A DNA stretch of 38,435 nt from Methanogenium sp. MK-MG (GTDB lineage Archaea; Halobacteriota; Methanomicrobia; Methanomicrobiales; Methanomicrobiaceae): positions 1 to 38,435 of the forward strand of contig NZ_JAAAWJ010000018.1 of NCBI RefSeq assembly GCF_009914725.1, given 5' to 3'. Shown one piece after another: positions 23,085-32,070 of this stretch (its first letter is position 1; each line of letters starts with the position of its first letter). The notes below the pieces were generated by a model. That model did no database searches and was not told the DNA's origin. It saw nothing but the letters and a program-made list of their open reading frames with translations. The translations under genes and the position numbers were made by a program.

Positions 23085-24497
23085 ATGCGAATACAACTGA
23101 TTATTTTTGCGTGTCTTATCGGCCTTGTCGGCATCTGTGCGATGCCGGTCGGTGCATCTGTTGCTGATGTCACACAGGGGTCGACCGTTTTTGTCGGTGA
23201 AGAGGGGCTGGTTTTGCAGCCGGGTGTTTTGGCGGCCAATGATACCCAGGTGGCATGGTATCCTCCGGGGACCACCGTTACCGCTGCGAGTGTGCCGGAG
23301 ATCGCCATTACGGTGATCCCATCAGCGTTTGATGCGACACCTGTGCAGTTTAACGGGCGTAGCGGTGCCTGGTATTCCTATCCGAACGGTGTGGCACAAG
23401 CAACGCCTCATCTGGCGTTCCTGGTGAATCAGCCGGAAGCAAGTGTAAAACTCTGGGTATATACCCCGGAGGGGGGCAAGGACGGCACCAATTATAAGAC
23501 CATCCGGGGCGTGAAACTCGGCTTCCGTATGGAGACAAACCTGTATCCGATCTTTAACCGGCCGGGTGTCAGCGCCGGTGAGCCGGGTATTGATCTCTAT
23601 GTGGTGGCTCCCGGAGGGTTCACCTATTCAGCACTCTATGATGACGCACCCGTGCCGCATTCTGTTTCAATCACCGATCAGCACCCGCAGACTTCCATTG
23701 CCTATGTGCCGGTTGAATCCGGTGCCACCTGTGTCTGGGACACCGGCAATGCAGAGTATAATGCCGGCGAGTATACCTACTACGCCTATGCCGATGTGAA
23801 CGGGCTGAAAAATGTGATGGGAAAGATTCAGGACGACACCTTCACCCTGCTTGCAACAGCAACGGAATCTCCCGGGACAACGCCCACGCCGGAAGCTCCC
23901 ACCCTGGTGACCGGCACCGGGACGGTCGCCCTTGACACCACCAGCGGCGGCATTGTAGAGACGGACACCCTGCTGCATGACCAGGTAGGTCTGGCATATG
24001 TCTCGGTGGAGAAAGGGACACGGGCCTTAAACGAGAAGGCACAGGCACTCACGTCCCTCTCCCTCATCGGGGCGGGCGACTCACAGAATATCGGCCCGTC
24101 TCCGGAAGGACAGAATCAACTTTCCGTCTACCGTATCAGCCCGGAGGATTCATTGTTCTTCCCGTCTGCCGAACTGGGTATTCGCATCAGTGATGACTCC
24201 CTTTTCCACAACCTCTACTGGTGGAATGAGCAGACCGGCAAATGGTATACGGTTGATGCAGAGACAGACGATAACGACGGGTTCCTGAAGGCAGCGATTA
24301 CCAAGGGTGGGTTCTATATGATGACATATCCTGCGGGGCCTGTCACAGAACCGACTGCAGAGCCGACCGTCCTGCCAACGGCTCCGGCAACAACGGTGCC
24401 AACATCATCTCCCACCCCCACCTCCACCCAGACCCCTCTCGGGTTTATGGGAATTCTGGCCGGGTGCGGGGCATGCGCTCTTCTGAGGAAGATATAA
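23085..24497 (+). CDS. Surface protein, DUF3821-like, with a C-terminal sorting-type anchor
   Basis: A 470-residue exported protein. Residues 1-25 are a signal peptide ending VGASV. Residues ~26-260 resemble the DUF3821 domain found in Methanomicrobiales surface proteins. A second beta-rich region (~275-415) follows, then a Pro/Thr/Ser-rich stalk with repeated EPT/TPT. The C-terminus is PLGF, a hydrophobic helix and a basic end (LLRKI), like archaeosortase-type PGF-CTERM tails though not the standard motif. Together these suggest a glycosylated S-layer-associated or cell-surface protein. A striking palindrome precedes the gene. Confidence 0.78.
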   Translation: MRIQLIIFACLIGLVGICAMPVGASVADVTQGSTVFVGEEGLVLQPGVLAANDTQVAWYPPGTTVTAASVPEIAITVIPSAFDATPVQFNGRSGAWYSYPNGVAQATPHLAFLVNQPEASVKLWVYTPEGGKDGTNYKTIRGVKLGFRMETNLYPIFNRPGVSAGEPGIDLYVVAPGGFTYSALYDDAPVPHSVSITDQHPQTSIAYVPVESGATCVWDTGNAEYNAGEYTYYAYADVNGLKNVMGKIQDDTFTLLATATESPGTTPTPEAPTLVTGTGTVALDTTSGGIVETDTLLHDQVGLAYVSVEKGTRALNEKAQALTSLSLIGAGDSQNIGPSPEGQNQLSVYRISPEDSLFFPSAELGIRISDDSLFHNLYWWNEQTGKWYTVDAETDDNDGFLKAAITKGGFYMMTYPAGPVTEPTAEPTVLPTAPATTVPTSSPTPTSTQTPLGFMGILAGCGACALLRKI

Positions 24498-24502
24498 CAC
24501 AA

Positions 24503-24560
24503 TTCAAATATTCCTTTTTTGCAGGATTTTTAAAAAAAGTGGTGAATGTCCACCGGTGGT
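24503..24560. terminator. Bidirectional terminator between the surface-protein gene and porB
   Basis: For the plus-strand gene there are T-runs at 24515-24520 and 24526-24530. For porB the palindrome CCACCGGTGG (24550-24559) and a second GTGG/CCAC pairing precede seven T on the minus strand (24538-24532). The convergent genes share about 65 nt. Confidence 0.6.
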
Positions 24561-24563
24561 GGA

Positions 24564-25457
24564 TTATTTGTTCAGATTTATATCGATGCCGTATTTTGCG
24601 GCGTTTGCATCGGCGATTGCCTGAATCTTTGCAATCTCTTCTGTGACCGGCTGTGGCTTAAAGAGGTGGCGGAACCGCTTCTGTGCCTTCAGGTAACCGT
24701 CAACCGGGACACGGCGCACTTTCTTTGCCTTTGTCAGTTCGCCGTTCTCCATCTCGTAGTTGACCCAGAGACCGCACTCAATTGCCTGTTTGCCGATCTC
24801 AATCGTCTTTGAACCGTCAAATCCCCAGCCTGTGCTGCACGGGGCGTGGACCTGCAGATAGGTTGCACCCGGGGTGTTGACGGCTTTTTCGACCTTCTTC
24901 ATGACGTCCATCGGGTATGCAACCGATGCCGTTGCGACATAGGTTGCCCCGTGGGCGTTGAGGATCTGGGGGAGATCTTTTTTAGGGCGCGAGTTGCCCA
25001 TTGACATCCTGCCTGCAGGCGATGTCGTGGTGCTCGCGTCATACGGTGTGGCACCGGACCGCTGTATGCCGGTGTTCATGTATGCCTCGTTATCGTAGCA
25101 GATGTAGGTGATGTCGTGCCCGCGCTCAAAGGCACCGGAGATGCAGAGCATACCGATGTCAAAGGTGGCGCCGTCACCACAGATGCAGACAACCTTCTCT
25201 GTCCGGTTGTTGTGCTTTAAGGAAGCCTCGATACCGGATGCGACTGCTGCTGCGTTCTCGAAGAGCGAGTGAATCCAGGGAACCTTCCATGCGGTCTCGG
25301 GGTACGGGGTGGAGAATACCTCCATGCACCCGGTTGACGCGACCACAATGACGTCCTCGCCTGTCCCTTTCAGGATGAAGCGTGCAAGCATTGCAGGGCC
25401 GCATCCACCGCAGGCACGGTGGCCGCAGTCAAAGAGTTCCAGTGATTTGTCGACCAT
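24564..25457 (-). CDS. porB: Pyruvate:ferredoxin oxidoreductase (pyruvate synthase), beta subunit
   Basis: A 297-residue TPP-binding subunit. The N-terminal cluster [14 protein letters not shown] supplies cysteines for the proximal Fe-S cluster. The GDGATFDIG...N motif binds TPP-Mg, and a conserved Cys lies near the end ([10 protein letters not shown]). In methanogens the enzyme makes pyruvate from acetyl-CoA, CO2 and reduced ferredoxin. The ATG at 25457 is one base after the porA stop, with GGAGGTG in the porA end as ribosome-binding site. A frame open further upstream is ignored because it runs inside porA. Confidence 0.95.
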   Translation of the reverse strand: MVDKSLELFDCGHRACGGCGPAMLARFILKGTGEDVIVVASTGCMEVFSTPYPETAWKVPWIHSLFENAAAVASGIEASLKHNNRTEKVVCICGDGATFDIGMLCISGAFERGHDITYICYDNEAYMNTGIQRSGATPYDASTTTSPAGRMSMGNSRPKKDLPQILNAHGATYVATASVAYPMDVMKKVEKAVNTPGATYLQVHAPCSTGWGFDGSKTIEIGKQAIECGLWVNYEMENGELTKAKKVRRVPVDGYLKAQKRFRHLFKPQPVTEEIAKIQAIADANAAKYGIDINLNK

Positions 25458-25458
25458 T

Positions 25459-26619
25459 TTAGAGCACCTCCGTTCTGAGGCCATAGAACATATTTCCAAC
25501 GCCCTTCTCTGCAAGTGCTGCAACGGCACGGATGTCTTTTTTACGGATATCCCTGCCGCCGAGGCCGATGACATAGCTGTATACGTCAATGCCGGTGCCG
25601 GTGACTGCATCCTTAACTTCAGGACCGACGGCGCCTTTCATGGCGGAGCCGACGGAGATGTTCTTCTCAAGGACTGCGACTTTGGGGACACCGGCGAGTG
25701 CCTGTGCAATCTCTTCTGCCGGGAACGGCCGGAAGGTCCGTATTTTGACGAGGCCTGCCTTGATGCCGTCTGCACGCATCTCGTCGATGGCGTCTTTTAC
25801 CGTGCCGCATATTGAGCCGAGGGCAACGAATGCAACATCAGCGTCGTCCATGCGGTAGCTCTCGGTGTGGGCGGAGTAGTCGCGGCCGAACATCTCGCCA
25901 AACTCCCTGCCTGCTGCGCTGATGGCGTCACCGGCACGCTTCATGGCCTGATCCGTCTCGTACCTGAACTCCATGTAGTAGTCGGGTGTGGCATACATGC
26001 CCATGGAGAGCGGTGCTTTTGCATCGAGTTTGTTATAGGGGACATAGGGCGGGAGGAATGCGTCGATCTCTTCCTGTGTCGGGATGTCCACCGGTTCATA
26101 GGTGTGCGAGAGGATGAATCCGTCAAAGCAGACGAATCCCGGAAGCAGGACGTCGTGCTGTTCTGCTGCCTTGTATGCGATGAAGTGCTGATCCGTCATC
26201 TCCTGGACATCCTCGCCGTAGAGCTGGAACCATCCTGAGTCCCTGAGGGAGATGGAGTCCTGCTGGTCGTTCCATATGGAGAGCGGTGCACCGAGTGCAC
26301 GGTTGACAATCGACATCACAATCGGCTGGCGCATGCCTGCCACATTGAAGACCACTTCTGCCATGAGCATAAGACCCTGGGATGAGGTGGCCGAGTAGAC
26401 ACGTGAACCTGTGGCGGATGCTCCGAGGCAGACGGAGAGTGCGGAGAGCTCTGACTCCACACACATATATTCTGCGTCCAGTTCGCCGTCGGCGACCATC
26501 TCTGCCAGGCGTTCAACGATATGGGTCTGGGGGGTGATTGGGTATGCGGAGACGACCTCGGGCCGGCAGAGTTTTGCTGCTTCTGCAACGGCGTGAGATC
26601 CCTCCATTATCTGCAACAT
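25459..26619 (-). CDS. porA: Pyruvate:ferredoxin oxidoreductase, alpha subunit
   Basis: A 386-residue alpha subunit with the N-terminal [14 protein letters not shown] and [13 protein letters not shown] stretches that shape the pyrimidine/substrate site, followed by [20 protein letters not shown]. Length is typical. AGGAGG precedes the ATG, which lies one base after the porD stop. It forms the catalytic heart with PorB. Confidence 0.95.
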   Translation of the reverse strand: MLQIMEGSHAVAEAAKLCRPEVVSAYPITPQTHIVERLAEMVADGELDAEYMCVESELSALSVCLGASATGSRVYSATSSQGLMLMAEVVFNVAGMRQPIVMSIVNRALGAPLSIWNDQQDSISLRDSGWFQLYGEDVQEMTDQHFIAYKAAEQHDVLLPGFVCFDGFILSHTYEPVDIPTQEEIDAFLPPYVPYNKLDAKAPLSMGMYATPDYYMEFRYETDQAMKRAGDAISAAGREFGEMFGRDYSAHTESYRMDDADVAFVALGSICGTVKDAIDEMRADGIKAGLVKIRTFRPFPAEEIAQALAGVPKVAVLEKNISVGSAMKGAVGPEVKDAVTGTGIDVYSYVIGLGGRDIRKKDIRAVAALAEKGVGNMFYGLRTEVL

Positions 26620-26620
26620 C

Positions 26621-26878
26621 TTATTTTTCCTCCTGAATCATGGTAATAGCATCTCCGGGGCACTCTCTGGCGCAGACGCCGCAGCCCTTGCAGAAGTCAA
26701 GATCAAAGAGAATATTTCCGTCCTTTTCACTGACTGATGTCTCCGGGCAGATGAGTATGCATGTGCCGCATAGGGTGCATTTCTCCATGTCTACGACTGG
26801 CATGAAGACGCGCCAGGATCCGGTTTTATTGTTCTGTGCTCTGCCGGGTTCAGCAGCGCATCCGATACGGAGTGCCAT
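26621..26878 (-). CDS. porD: Pyruvate:ferredoxin oxidoreductase, delta (ferredoxin-like) subunit
   Basis: An 85-residue 2[4Fe-4S] subunit. Cluster ligands are C34, C37, C40, C44 and C63, C66, C69, C73, both in CxxCxxCxxxCP form. It passes electrons between the PorAB centre and external ferredoxin. The ATG at 26878 is one base past porC and gives the usual size; an upstream in-frame start would overlap porC by about 180 nt. Confidence 0.94.
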   Translation of the reverse strand: MALRIGCAAEPGRAQNNKTGSWRVFMPVVDMEKCTLCGTCILICPETSVSEKDGNILFDLDFCKGCGVCARECPGDAITMIQEEK

Positions 26879-26879
26879 A

Positions 26880-27434
26880 TTACTGCTCCTCCCTGACAAG
26901 TTCGTAGGCGCAGCGTGCGGCTGCGACATTCTTCTCAGCAAGGGAGCCGGAGAAGCGTTCTCTGAGTGCCTCTTCCAGTGCCTCCAGTTCGATTTCACCG
27001 GTGGCAGCGGCAAATGCACCCATGAGGGTGGTGTTTGTGATGGGCAGTCCGAGGATCTCAAGTGCGAGGGATGTGGCGTCGATGGTGATGAGTCTCACAC
27101 CATCAGGCACACCCTCGACACTATCGTTCTCGGTGTTGACGAGCGCAATACCGCCCTCTTTCAGTCCGCTGAAGACGTCGACGTCGGCGATGAGCGAACT
27201 GTCCTGCACGACAATATAGTCTGGTTCATATATCTGGCTGCGAAGGCGGACTTTCTCGTCACTGAAGCGGACGAATGCCTGCACCGGTGCTCCACGCCGT
27301 TCGACACCAAATGCGGGAAACGCCTGTGAGTAGACGCCGCTTTTGAAGGCAGCGGTTGCAATGAGTTCTGCTGCGGTCACAGACCCCTGCCCTCCTCTTC
27401 CATGGATTCGTAGTTCTCTCAAAAAAATCCCCAT
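26880..27434 (-). CDS. porC: Pyruvate:ferredoxin oxidoreductase, gamma subunit
   Basis: A 184-residue gamma subunit with the signature RIHGRGGQGSVTAAELIA and the FPAFGVERRGAPVQAF stretch. It leads the operon in the order porC-porD-porA-porB, common in methanogens, with one-base gaps throughout. A TATA-like TTATCTATTA lies about 23 nt upstream of the ATG at 27434, suggesting a short or absent leader. Confidence 0.95.
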   Translation of the reverse strand: MGIFLRELRIHGRGGQGSVTAAELIATAAFKSGVYSQAFPAFGVERRGAPVQAFVRFSDEKVRLRSQIYEPDYIVVQDSSLIADVDVFSGLKEGGIALVNTENDSVEGVPDGVRLITIDATSLALEILGLPITNTTLMGAFAAATGEIELEALEEALRERFSGSLAEKNVAAARCAYELVREEQ

Positions 27435-27439
27435 ATAAT

Positions 27440-27776
27440 CTTACATGATTAATAGATAAGAATTTTTGGACGAGGCATACCGGGTATCCCCCACGGGTGG
27501 TAATTGCCCGCCTGTTCTTCTTTATTTGTCGAAATCTGAGGAATGGCGCAGGGAGACACGCGGAATTGTTCTGCCGGAGGGACCGTCTGTTTCTGTTGGG
27601 TTTCTGCGGTAATGTGATCCGATTCCGGCCGGGTTGTTGGGAGAATCGGGCTGGGATGGGCTGAAATTCCGGAGAACAGTGCCTATATTTCTGGTTCGGC
27701 AAAAGGGAACGGGATTGTGTTTCGGATACTCCGGCTGAGTCTGTGAACAAAAAAGGTGATGAGGGGATGCCGGTGG
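27440..27776. other. Intergenic region between porC and the repeat-protein gene
   Basis: About 340 nt with no credible gene. It holds the porC promoter near 27450-27460, a small palindrome ATACCGGGTAT near 27478-27488, and a minus-strand T-run (about 27749-27754) just past the repeat-protein stop that may terminate it. The rest shows nothing recognisable. Open frames across it have unnatural composition. Confidence 0.6.
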
Positions 27777-30700
27777 TTATGCCGGTGTTACCGGCGGGGT
27801 GATATTGACACAGATGTTGCAGGGTGCTGCCGATGATATCCAGTAGCCTACCCCCGGTTCAAGTAAGGATGCCTGACTGTATACATGCCCCTCGGTGCTG
27901 TAGCGGTATGTCTGACCTGAGTGGGCCGCTCCGTGATTGGCACGGATGTTTCCGGTCTGGGTTGCGATGCCGACGCCTCCGATCAGGTTCCATCCTGTGG
28001 AGAGATTCTTTTGATACTCGGTCAGGGGAACGCCGGTGAAGGTAATCTCTCCACCTGTGAATGCACCCACCCAGTATCCTTCTCCCGGCACAATATCCGC
28101 GAGCGGGACTGTTTCGTACGTACCGGTTGTGGTGTTGTATGCATAGGCGGTTTCATAGAGGAATCCGGAGGTAGTGATGGCGGGGGTGTCTACCGGTGTT
28201 GATATGAGGTTCCAGCCGGGGGAAAAGGAGCAGGTGACATCATAGGTCGGCTGCGGGGTGGGATCCGGATTGGGTGCTGCAGGCAGGACGTTGAATATCC
28301 GGGTTGCAGTCTGATCTGGCACAATACCTTCTACCCTGACGATGTACTCGTCTGGGATGAATGAAGATGTGTTAACCGTGAAATCCCAGACGTTCACGCC
28401 TTCGTTCTCACCTGCGGTAACAAAAACCGTCCCGGATGAACCTATAAATTCACTCGCTGGTGTCGTCTCGGTCGGCCTGAATGAGGATGAGGTAACATCC
28501 ACAATCAGTCTGTCACCAACGGCGAGATTGGTGGTGCCGGTGAGGTGAAAGATATCTCCGGCATACCGGTCGCCGATTGCATCGATCATGATCCATGGTT
28601 CCTCAACCATGAAAGTAAGCCTGAAACAGGTGTCGTCAATCTCCGGGTTGTTCATTGCGTTGACGAGTGCTGTGTATGCGTCAGATCCCTGGAGACTGCC
28701 CGGGCCTTCAATGAGGAAGACAGGCGGTAAGAGTCCTGTGTTCGGATTAGCATATTCTGCATCGAGAACCGGGCGGACAACAGCGGTCTGGCCTGCTGCG
28801 GGGTTGTCTGCCTGAGGAGTGAGGTCAAACTGGTCGTTGTCCATCGGGTGCTGAACGAGGACGAAATACTGGCCTGCTGCAAGGTTTGTGGTGTTTGCGA
28901 GGGTGTACGTGAAGACACCGTTCTCCCCAACTGTCTGAGTTGTCTGGAAAACATAGTTCTTACTGAATATCCAAAGTGCAATGTCTTGGGTAAGATAATT
29001 GGATGTGTTACCGGTGATTGACAGATCATCACCCTTTGCAACGACTGAAGAGGATATCATTGCAGTCAGATATGGTTTTTTGAGGGTGACGGACGCAATC
29101 GCATAGCTTGCGGAGTGACTGCCAAGGTCATCCCTGTCTGTCGCAGTGGTGACTGCATAAATGGTATATATGCCTGCATCAAGATCCGCTCCCGTGGTGT
29201 CCCACCTGCATTCCCAGGTGTTGTCTGCTGCTACGTTCACGCCTTCCCACACCTCATCCGAGTCAAGGTAGCCGTCGGGGTAGAACGAGCTGACAGGAAG
29301 ACCGTTTGCATTTGTTGCAGAATTCACTCCGTCATTTGGGTTCTCTATTGAGCCACCTTTTGAGGGGAGACTCGAACCGCTCACAAAGAGCCAGGTGGTG
29401 TCACTGTCGGTGTTTGTGCCGGAGATGAAAATTTCTTCACCGATGGAGTATGGGCAGTTTCCGGTTGCAGTGATAGTGATGCCATGGTTCTGATCTGCCT
29501 GCAGAACGGTGAAGGTCCGGGTTGCCGTCTGTGCTGCTTCAAAACTCTCTACGGTGACGATGTAGTCGTCGGGAGTGAAGGCGGATGTGTCAACCGCAAA
29601 CTCCCAGACGTTCGCACCCTCTATCTCCCCTGCAATAACCGGGACAGTGCCGGATGCACCGGGGCATGTAGCGTTCAGGGCCGGGGCAACATTCACCATC
29701 AGATTGTTTCCGACGGCGAGGTTGGTGGTGCCGCTGATGGTGAAGGTCTCGCCCACATACTTGTCACTGATCGCATTGATCAGAATCAACGGTTCCTGAA
29801 CCATGAAGGTGAGTTTGTAGTAGGTGTCGTCAATGTCTGCACTGTTCATTGCGTCGACAAGTGCTGTTGCTGCGTTGGCTCCCTGGAGACTCCCGGCGCC
29901 TTCAAGGATGAATACCGGGGGTAAGAGCTCACCAGTTGCGAGTTCTGCATCGAGAACCGGACGGACAACAGCGATCTGTCCCATTGCGGGGTTGTTTATC
30001 TGGGGCGCAATGTCGAACTGATCATTGGTCATGGGGTGCTGGACGATTGCGAAGTACTGACCGGGTGCAAGGTCTGTCGTGTTTGTGAACGTGTAGCCGA
30101 ATGTGCTGTTCTCCCCAACACTCTCGGTGACATAAGAGACATAGTTCTTACCGAGGATCCAGACTGCCACACCGGGTGCGGGTTCGCCGGTCGCGCTGCC
30201 GGTGATCTGCAGGTCATCCCCCTTTGTAACAGTTGCCGAGGATATGCCTGCCGTAATAAACGGTTGCTTGACGGTGATAGATGCTGTAGCATAGATTGCA
30301 TCCTGTGTCTCAAGGTCATCCTGATCGGTTGCGGTGCTGACTGCAGAGATAGTATAGCTACCTGCATCGAGGTTCACACCGCTAGTATCCCACCTATACT
30401 CCCAGGTATTGTCTGCCGTAACATTCTCGCCCGTCCATACTTCACCGGAGTCAAGGCTGCCGTCAGGGAAGGCAAAATTTCCGACTGCTGCGGTGTTTAC
30501 TCCATTGCGTGGATCCTCGAGTAAACCACCTTTTCCTGGCAGATTGGGACCGGAGATAAAGAGCCAAGTGGTGTTACTGTCAGTATTCGTTCCGGAAAAA
30601 ACAATCTCCTCGCCAATGTAGTATGGACTGTTACCGGACGTGGTGATGGAAACATAACTGGTTTGTTCTTCCAGGATGCTGAAGGTCTGGGTTGCCATCG

Positions 30701-31922
30701 GTGCCGTCCCCATTCCTGTTACCGTGACAGTGTAGTAGTCGGGAGGGTATGCGGATGTGTCAACGGTAAATTCCCAGGTGTTCGCGCCATCAGTGTCACC
30801 AGCGACTATAAAAACGGTGCCGGATGAGCCGGACAATGCACCACTCAATGAAGTGACGTCAACACACAGACTGTCACCAACGGCAAGGTTGGTGCTGCCG
30901 CTGATAATGAAGGTCTCATTCACATATCTGTCACCGACTGGATTGATCATTATCCAGGGTTCCTGGATCATGAAGGAGAGTTCGTAGAAGGTATCATCGA
31001 CCTCAGGATCGTTCATTGCGTTGATAAGTGCGGTTGCTGCATTAGATCCCTGGAGACTACCCTGGCCTTCAAGGATGAATATCGGGGGTAAGAGTCCACC
31101 CGTTGTGAGTTCTGCATCGAGAACCGGACGGACAACGGCGGCCTGGCCTGGTGCAGGGTTGCCTGCCTGGGGGACAAGATCAAACCGGCCGTCCTGCATC
31201 GGGTGCTGCACCACGACGAAGTACTGCCCGGGTGCAAGGTTTGCCGTGTCCCCGAACCGGTACTCAAATGCACCGCTCCCATCAACGGTTTCGGTGGCAT
31301 AGGATGCACAGTTCCTGCCGAGGATCCAAAGTGCCACGCCTGCAACGGGATTCTCCTCTGCGGTACCGGTGATGGAGAGGTCATCGCCCCTTGCAATGGT
31401 TGCAGAGGATGTGGCTGCGGTGATATATTGCTCCCCCGGATTGATCACCGTAGGTTTAATGAGGAACTCATTGCCGGGCCAGACTCTGCCATCTTTATCC
31501 AGCTGGCGCAGGCGGAAGAGGGCGGTTTCAGAGGTCTGTGCGACAGTAGGCACCCTTCCGGAAAGGGCATAGTCAACAAGCACCTCATTTTCTTCCGGAT
31601 ATGAGAGATCCCATCCGAGGAGGCGCAGATACCGGCTGCTGGTCTGTTTCGGTATGCCCTGTTTATTCACCAGAATGGTATAATCCCATTCCGGGTCATC
31701 AAGCTCGGTGTATGCCTCAAGCTCTTCGGCTGGATTAAAAGTACCTATATCACCGCTGCCGGTCAGTCTGACGATGACGTGCACGGTGACCGGATCACCG
31801 GGTGCGAAATCACCCGATGGGTCAACGTCTGCAACGGTCTCAATAAAATCTGCTGCCGCAGCACCCTGCACAAGGCAGAGTGCGAGCATTATGGAAAGTA
31901 GTAATATTATTCCCTGTTTCAT
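27777..31922 (-). CDS. Large repeat-containing surface protein, S-layer-like
   Basis: A 1381-residue exported protein. Residues 1-23 are a signal peptide. Residues ~24-163 match the N-terminal domain of the CetZ-linked secreted protein (11210-12328). Then come alternating repeats: A1 (~164-418), B1 (~419-552), A2 (~553-805), B2 (~806-949), A3 (~950-1210). A domains contain a GDDLSITG start and a PGQYFxxVQHP motif. B domains start near ITTSGNSPYYIGEE and contain NTDSNTTWLF. The C-terminus (~1211-1381) has two GWNLI-type repeats (GWNLISTPV, GWNLIGGVG), each followed by a GYW motif. There is no TM helix or PGF-CTERM tail, so attachment must be by other means. Many N-glycosylation sequons are present. 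The ATG at 31922 has AGGTGA upstream; a GTG 12 nt earlier is less likely. It resembles Methanomicrobiales S-layer-type glycoproteins. Confidence 0.82.
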   Translation of the reverse strand: MKQGIILLLSIMLALCLVQGAAAADFIETVADVDPSGDFAPGDPVTVHVIVRLTGSGDIGTFNPAEELEAYTELDDPEWDYTILVNKQGIPKQTSSRYLRLLGWDLSYPEENEVLVDYALSGRVPTVAQTSETALFRLRQLDKDGRVWPGNEFLIKPTVINPGEQYITAATSSATIARGDDLSITGTAEENPVAGVALWILGRNCASYATETVDGSGAFEYRFGDTANLAPGQYFVVVQHPMQDGRFDLVPQAGNPAPGQAAVVRPVLDAELTTGGLLPPIFILEGQGSLQGSNAATALINAMNDPEVDDTFYELSFMIQEPWIMINPVGDRYVNETFIISGSTNLAVGDSLCVDVTSLSGALSGSSGTVFIVAGDTDGANTWEFTVDTSAYPPDYYTVTVTGMGTAPMATQTFSILEEQTSYVSITTSGNSPYYIGEEIVFSGTNTDSNTTWLFISGPNLPGKGGLLEDPRNGVNTAAVGNFAFPDGSLDSGEVWTGENVTADNTWEYRWDTSGVNLDAGSYTISAVSTATDQDDLETQDAIYATASITVKQPFITAGISSATVTKGDDLQITGSATGEPAPGVAVWILGKNYVSYVTESVGENSTFGYTFTNTTDLAPGQYFAIVQHPMTNDQFDIAPQINNPAMGQIAVVRPVLDAELATGELLPPVFILEGAGSLQGANAATALVDAMNSADIDDTYYKLTFMVQEPLILINAISDKYVGETFTISGTTNLAVGNNLMVNVAPALNATCPGASGTVPVIAGEIEGANVWEFAVDTSAFTPDDYIVTVESFEAAQTATRTFTVLQADQNHGITITATGNCPYSIGEEIFISGTNTDSDTTWLFVSGSSLPSKGGSIENPNDGVNSATNANGLPVSSFYPDGYLDSDEVWEGVNVAADNTWECRWDTTGADLDAGIYTIYAVTTATDRDDLGSHSASYAIASVTLKKPYLTAMISSSVVAKGDDLSITGNTSNYLTQDIALWIFSKNYVFQTTQTVGENGVFTYTLANTTNLAAGQYFVLVQHPMDNDQFDLTPQADNPAAGQTAVVRPVLDAEYANPNTGLLPPVFLIEGPGSLQGSDAYTALVNAMNNPEIDDTCFRLTFMVEEPWIMIDAIGDRYAGDIFHLTGTTNLAVGDRLIVDVTSSSFRPTETTPASEFIGSSGTVFVTAGENEGVNVWDFTVNTSSFIPDEYIVRVEGIVPDQTATRIFNVLPAAPNPDPTPQPTYDVTCSFSPGWNLISTPVDTPAITTSGFLYETAYAYNTTTGTYETVPLADIVPGEGYWVGAFTGGEITFTGVPLTEYQKNLSTGWNLIGGVGIATQTGNIRANHGAAHSGQTYRYSTEGHVYSQASLLEPGVGYWISSAAPCNICVNITPPVTPA
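28290..29073 (-). repeat. Surface-protein repeat A3 (B part missing)
   Basis: Third copy of the A domain, beginning near ITGNTSNY and ending at IFNVLPAAP. It is not followed by a B domain; a Pro-rich linker leads instead to the GWNLI region. It is the most diverged copy. Confidence 0.8.
29074..30264 (-). repeat. Surface-protein repeat A2-B2
   Basis: Second full A-B unit of ~397 codons. Its DNA is clearly similar to unit 1, for example where both encode VVRPVLDAEL and the LEGxGSLQGxNAATAL segment. Confidence 0.85.
30265..31433 (-). repeat. Surface-protein repeat A1-B1
   Basis: First full A-B unit of ~390 codons. It begins right where similarity to the CetZ-linked secreted protein stops (after VINPG), so this is the junction at which the new body was joined. 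Confidence 0.85.
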
Positions 31923-32070
31923 GGTATATTTCACCTGATTATCTGATTCTCATTCAGAGAGCGACACAATCCCGTCCCCGTCGAACATGGATGAACGACT
32001 TTGGACTTGACGACGTCCTCCTTTGTTCCTTTTGCAATTTTTCCATTTGTTCATGGATACGCGGTGCGTC
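31434..32070 (-). repeat. Segmental duplication, copy B
   Basis: Counterpart of 11837-12482. It covers codons 1-163 of the repeat protein, the spacer (with CACCTGATT and ATCTGATT in common with copy A) and a relic of the cetZ 3' end. Confidence 0.88.
31950..32070 (-). pseudogene. Relic of the cetZ 3' end
   Basis: On the minus strand this ~120-nt piece aligns with the last 40 codons of cetZ (12360-12482). It ends DGDGIVSLSE-stop versus DGDEIDPLFE-stop. Relative to cetZ a 4-nt deletion between KSK and SSMF shifts the frame, and similarity stops abruptly after the ACGCGGTGCGTC block on the plus strand. No start or GTPase region is present, so it cannot make a tubulin. It marks the origin of the neighbouring gene's 5' half by duplication of the cetZ locus. 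Confidence 0.88.

Noticed and set aside
27259-27750. Minus-strand frame across the porC upstream spacer
   Set aside because: It overlaps porC in another frame and its product is Arg/Gln/Pro-rich with no domain. It is not supported as a gene.
28290-31433. Tandem repeats considered as a CRISPR array or satellite
   Set aside because: Units are ~1.17 kb, in frame and protein-coding with diverged copies. There are no short identical repeats with unique spacers.
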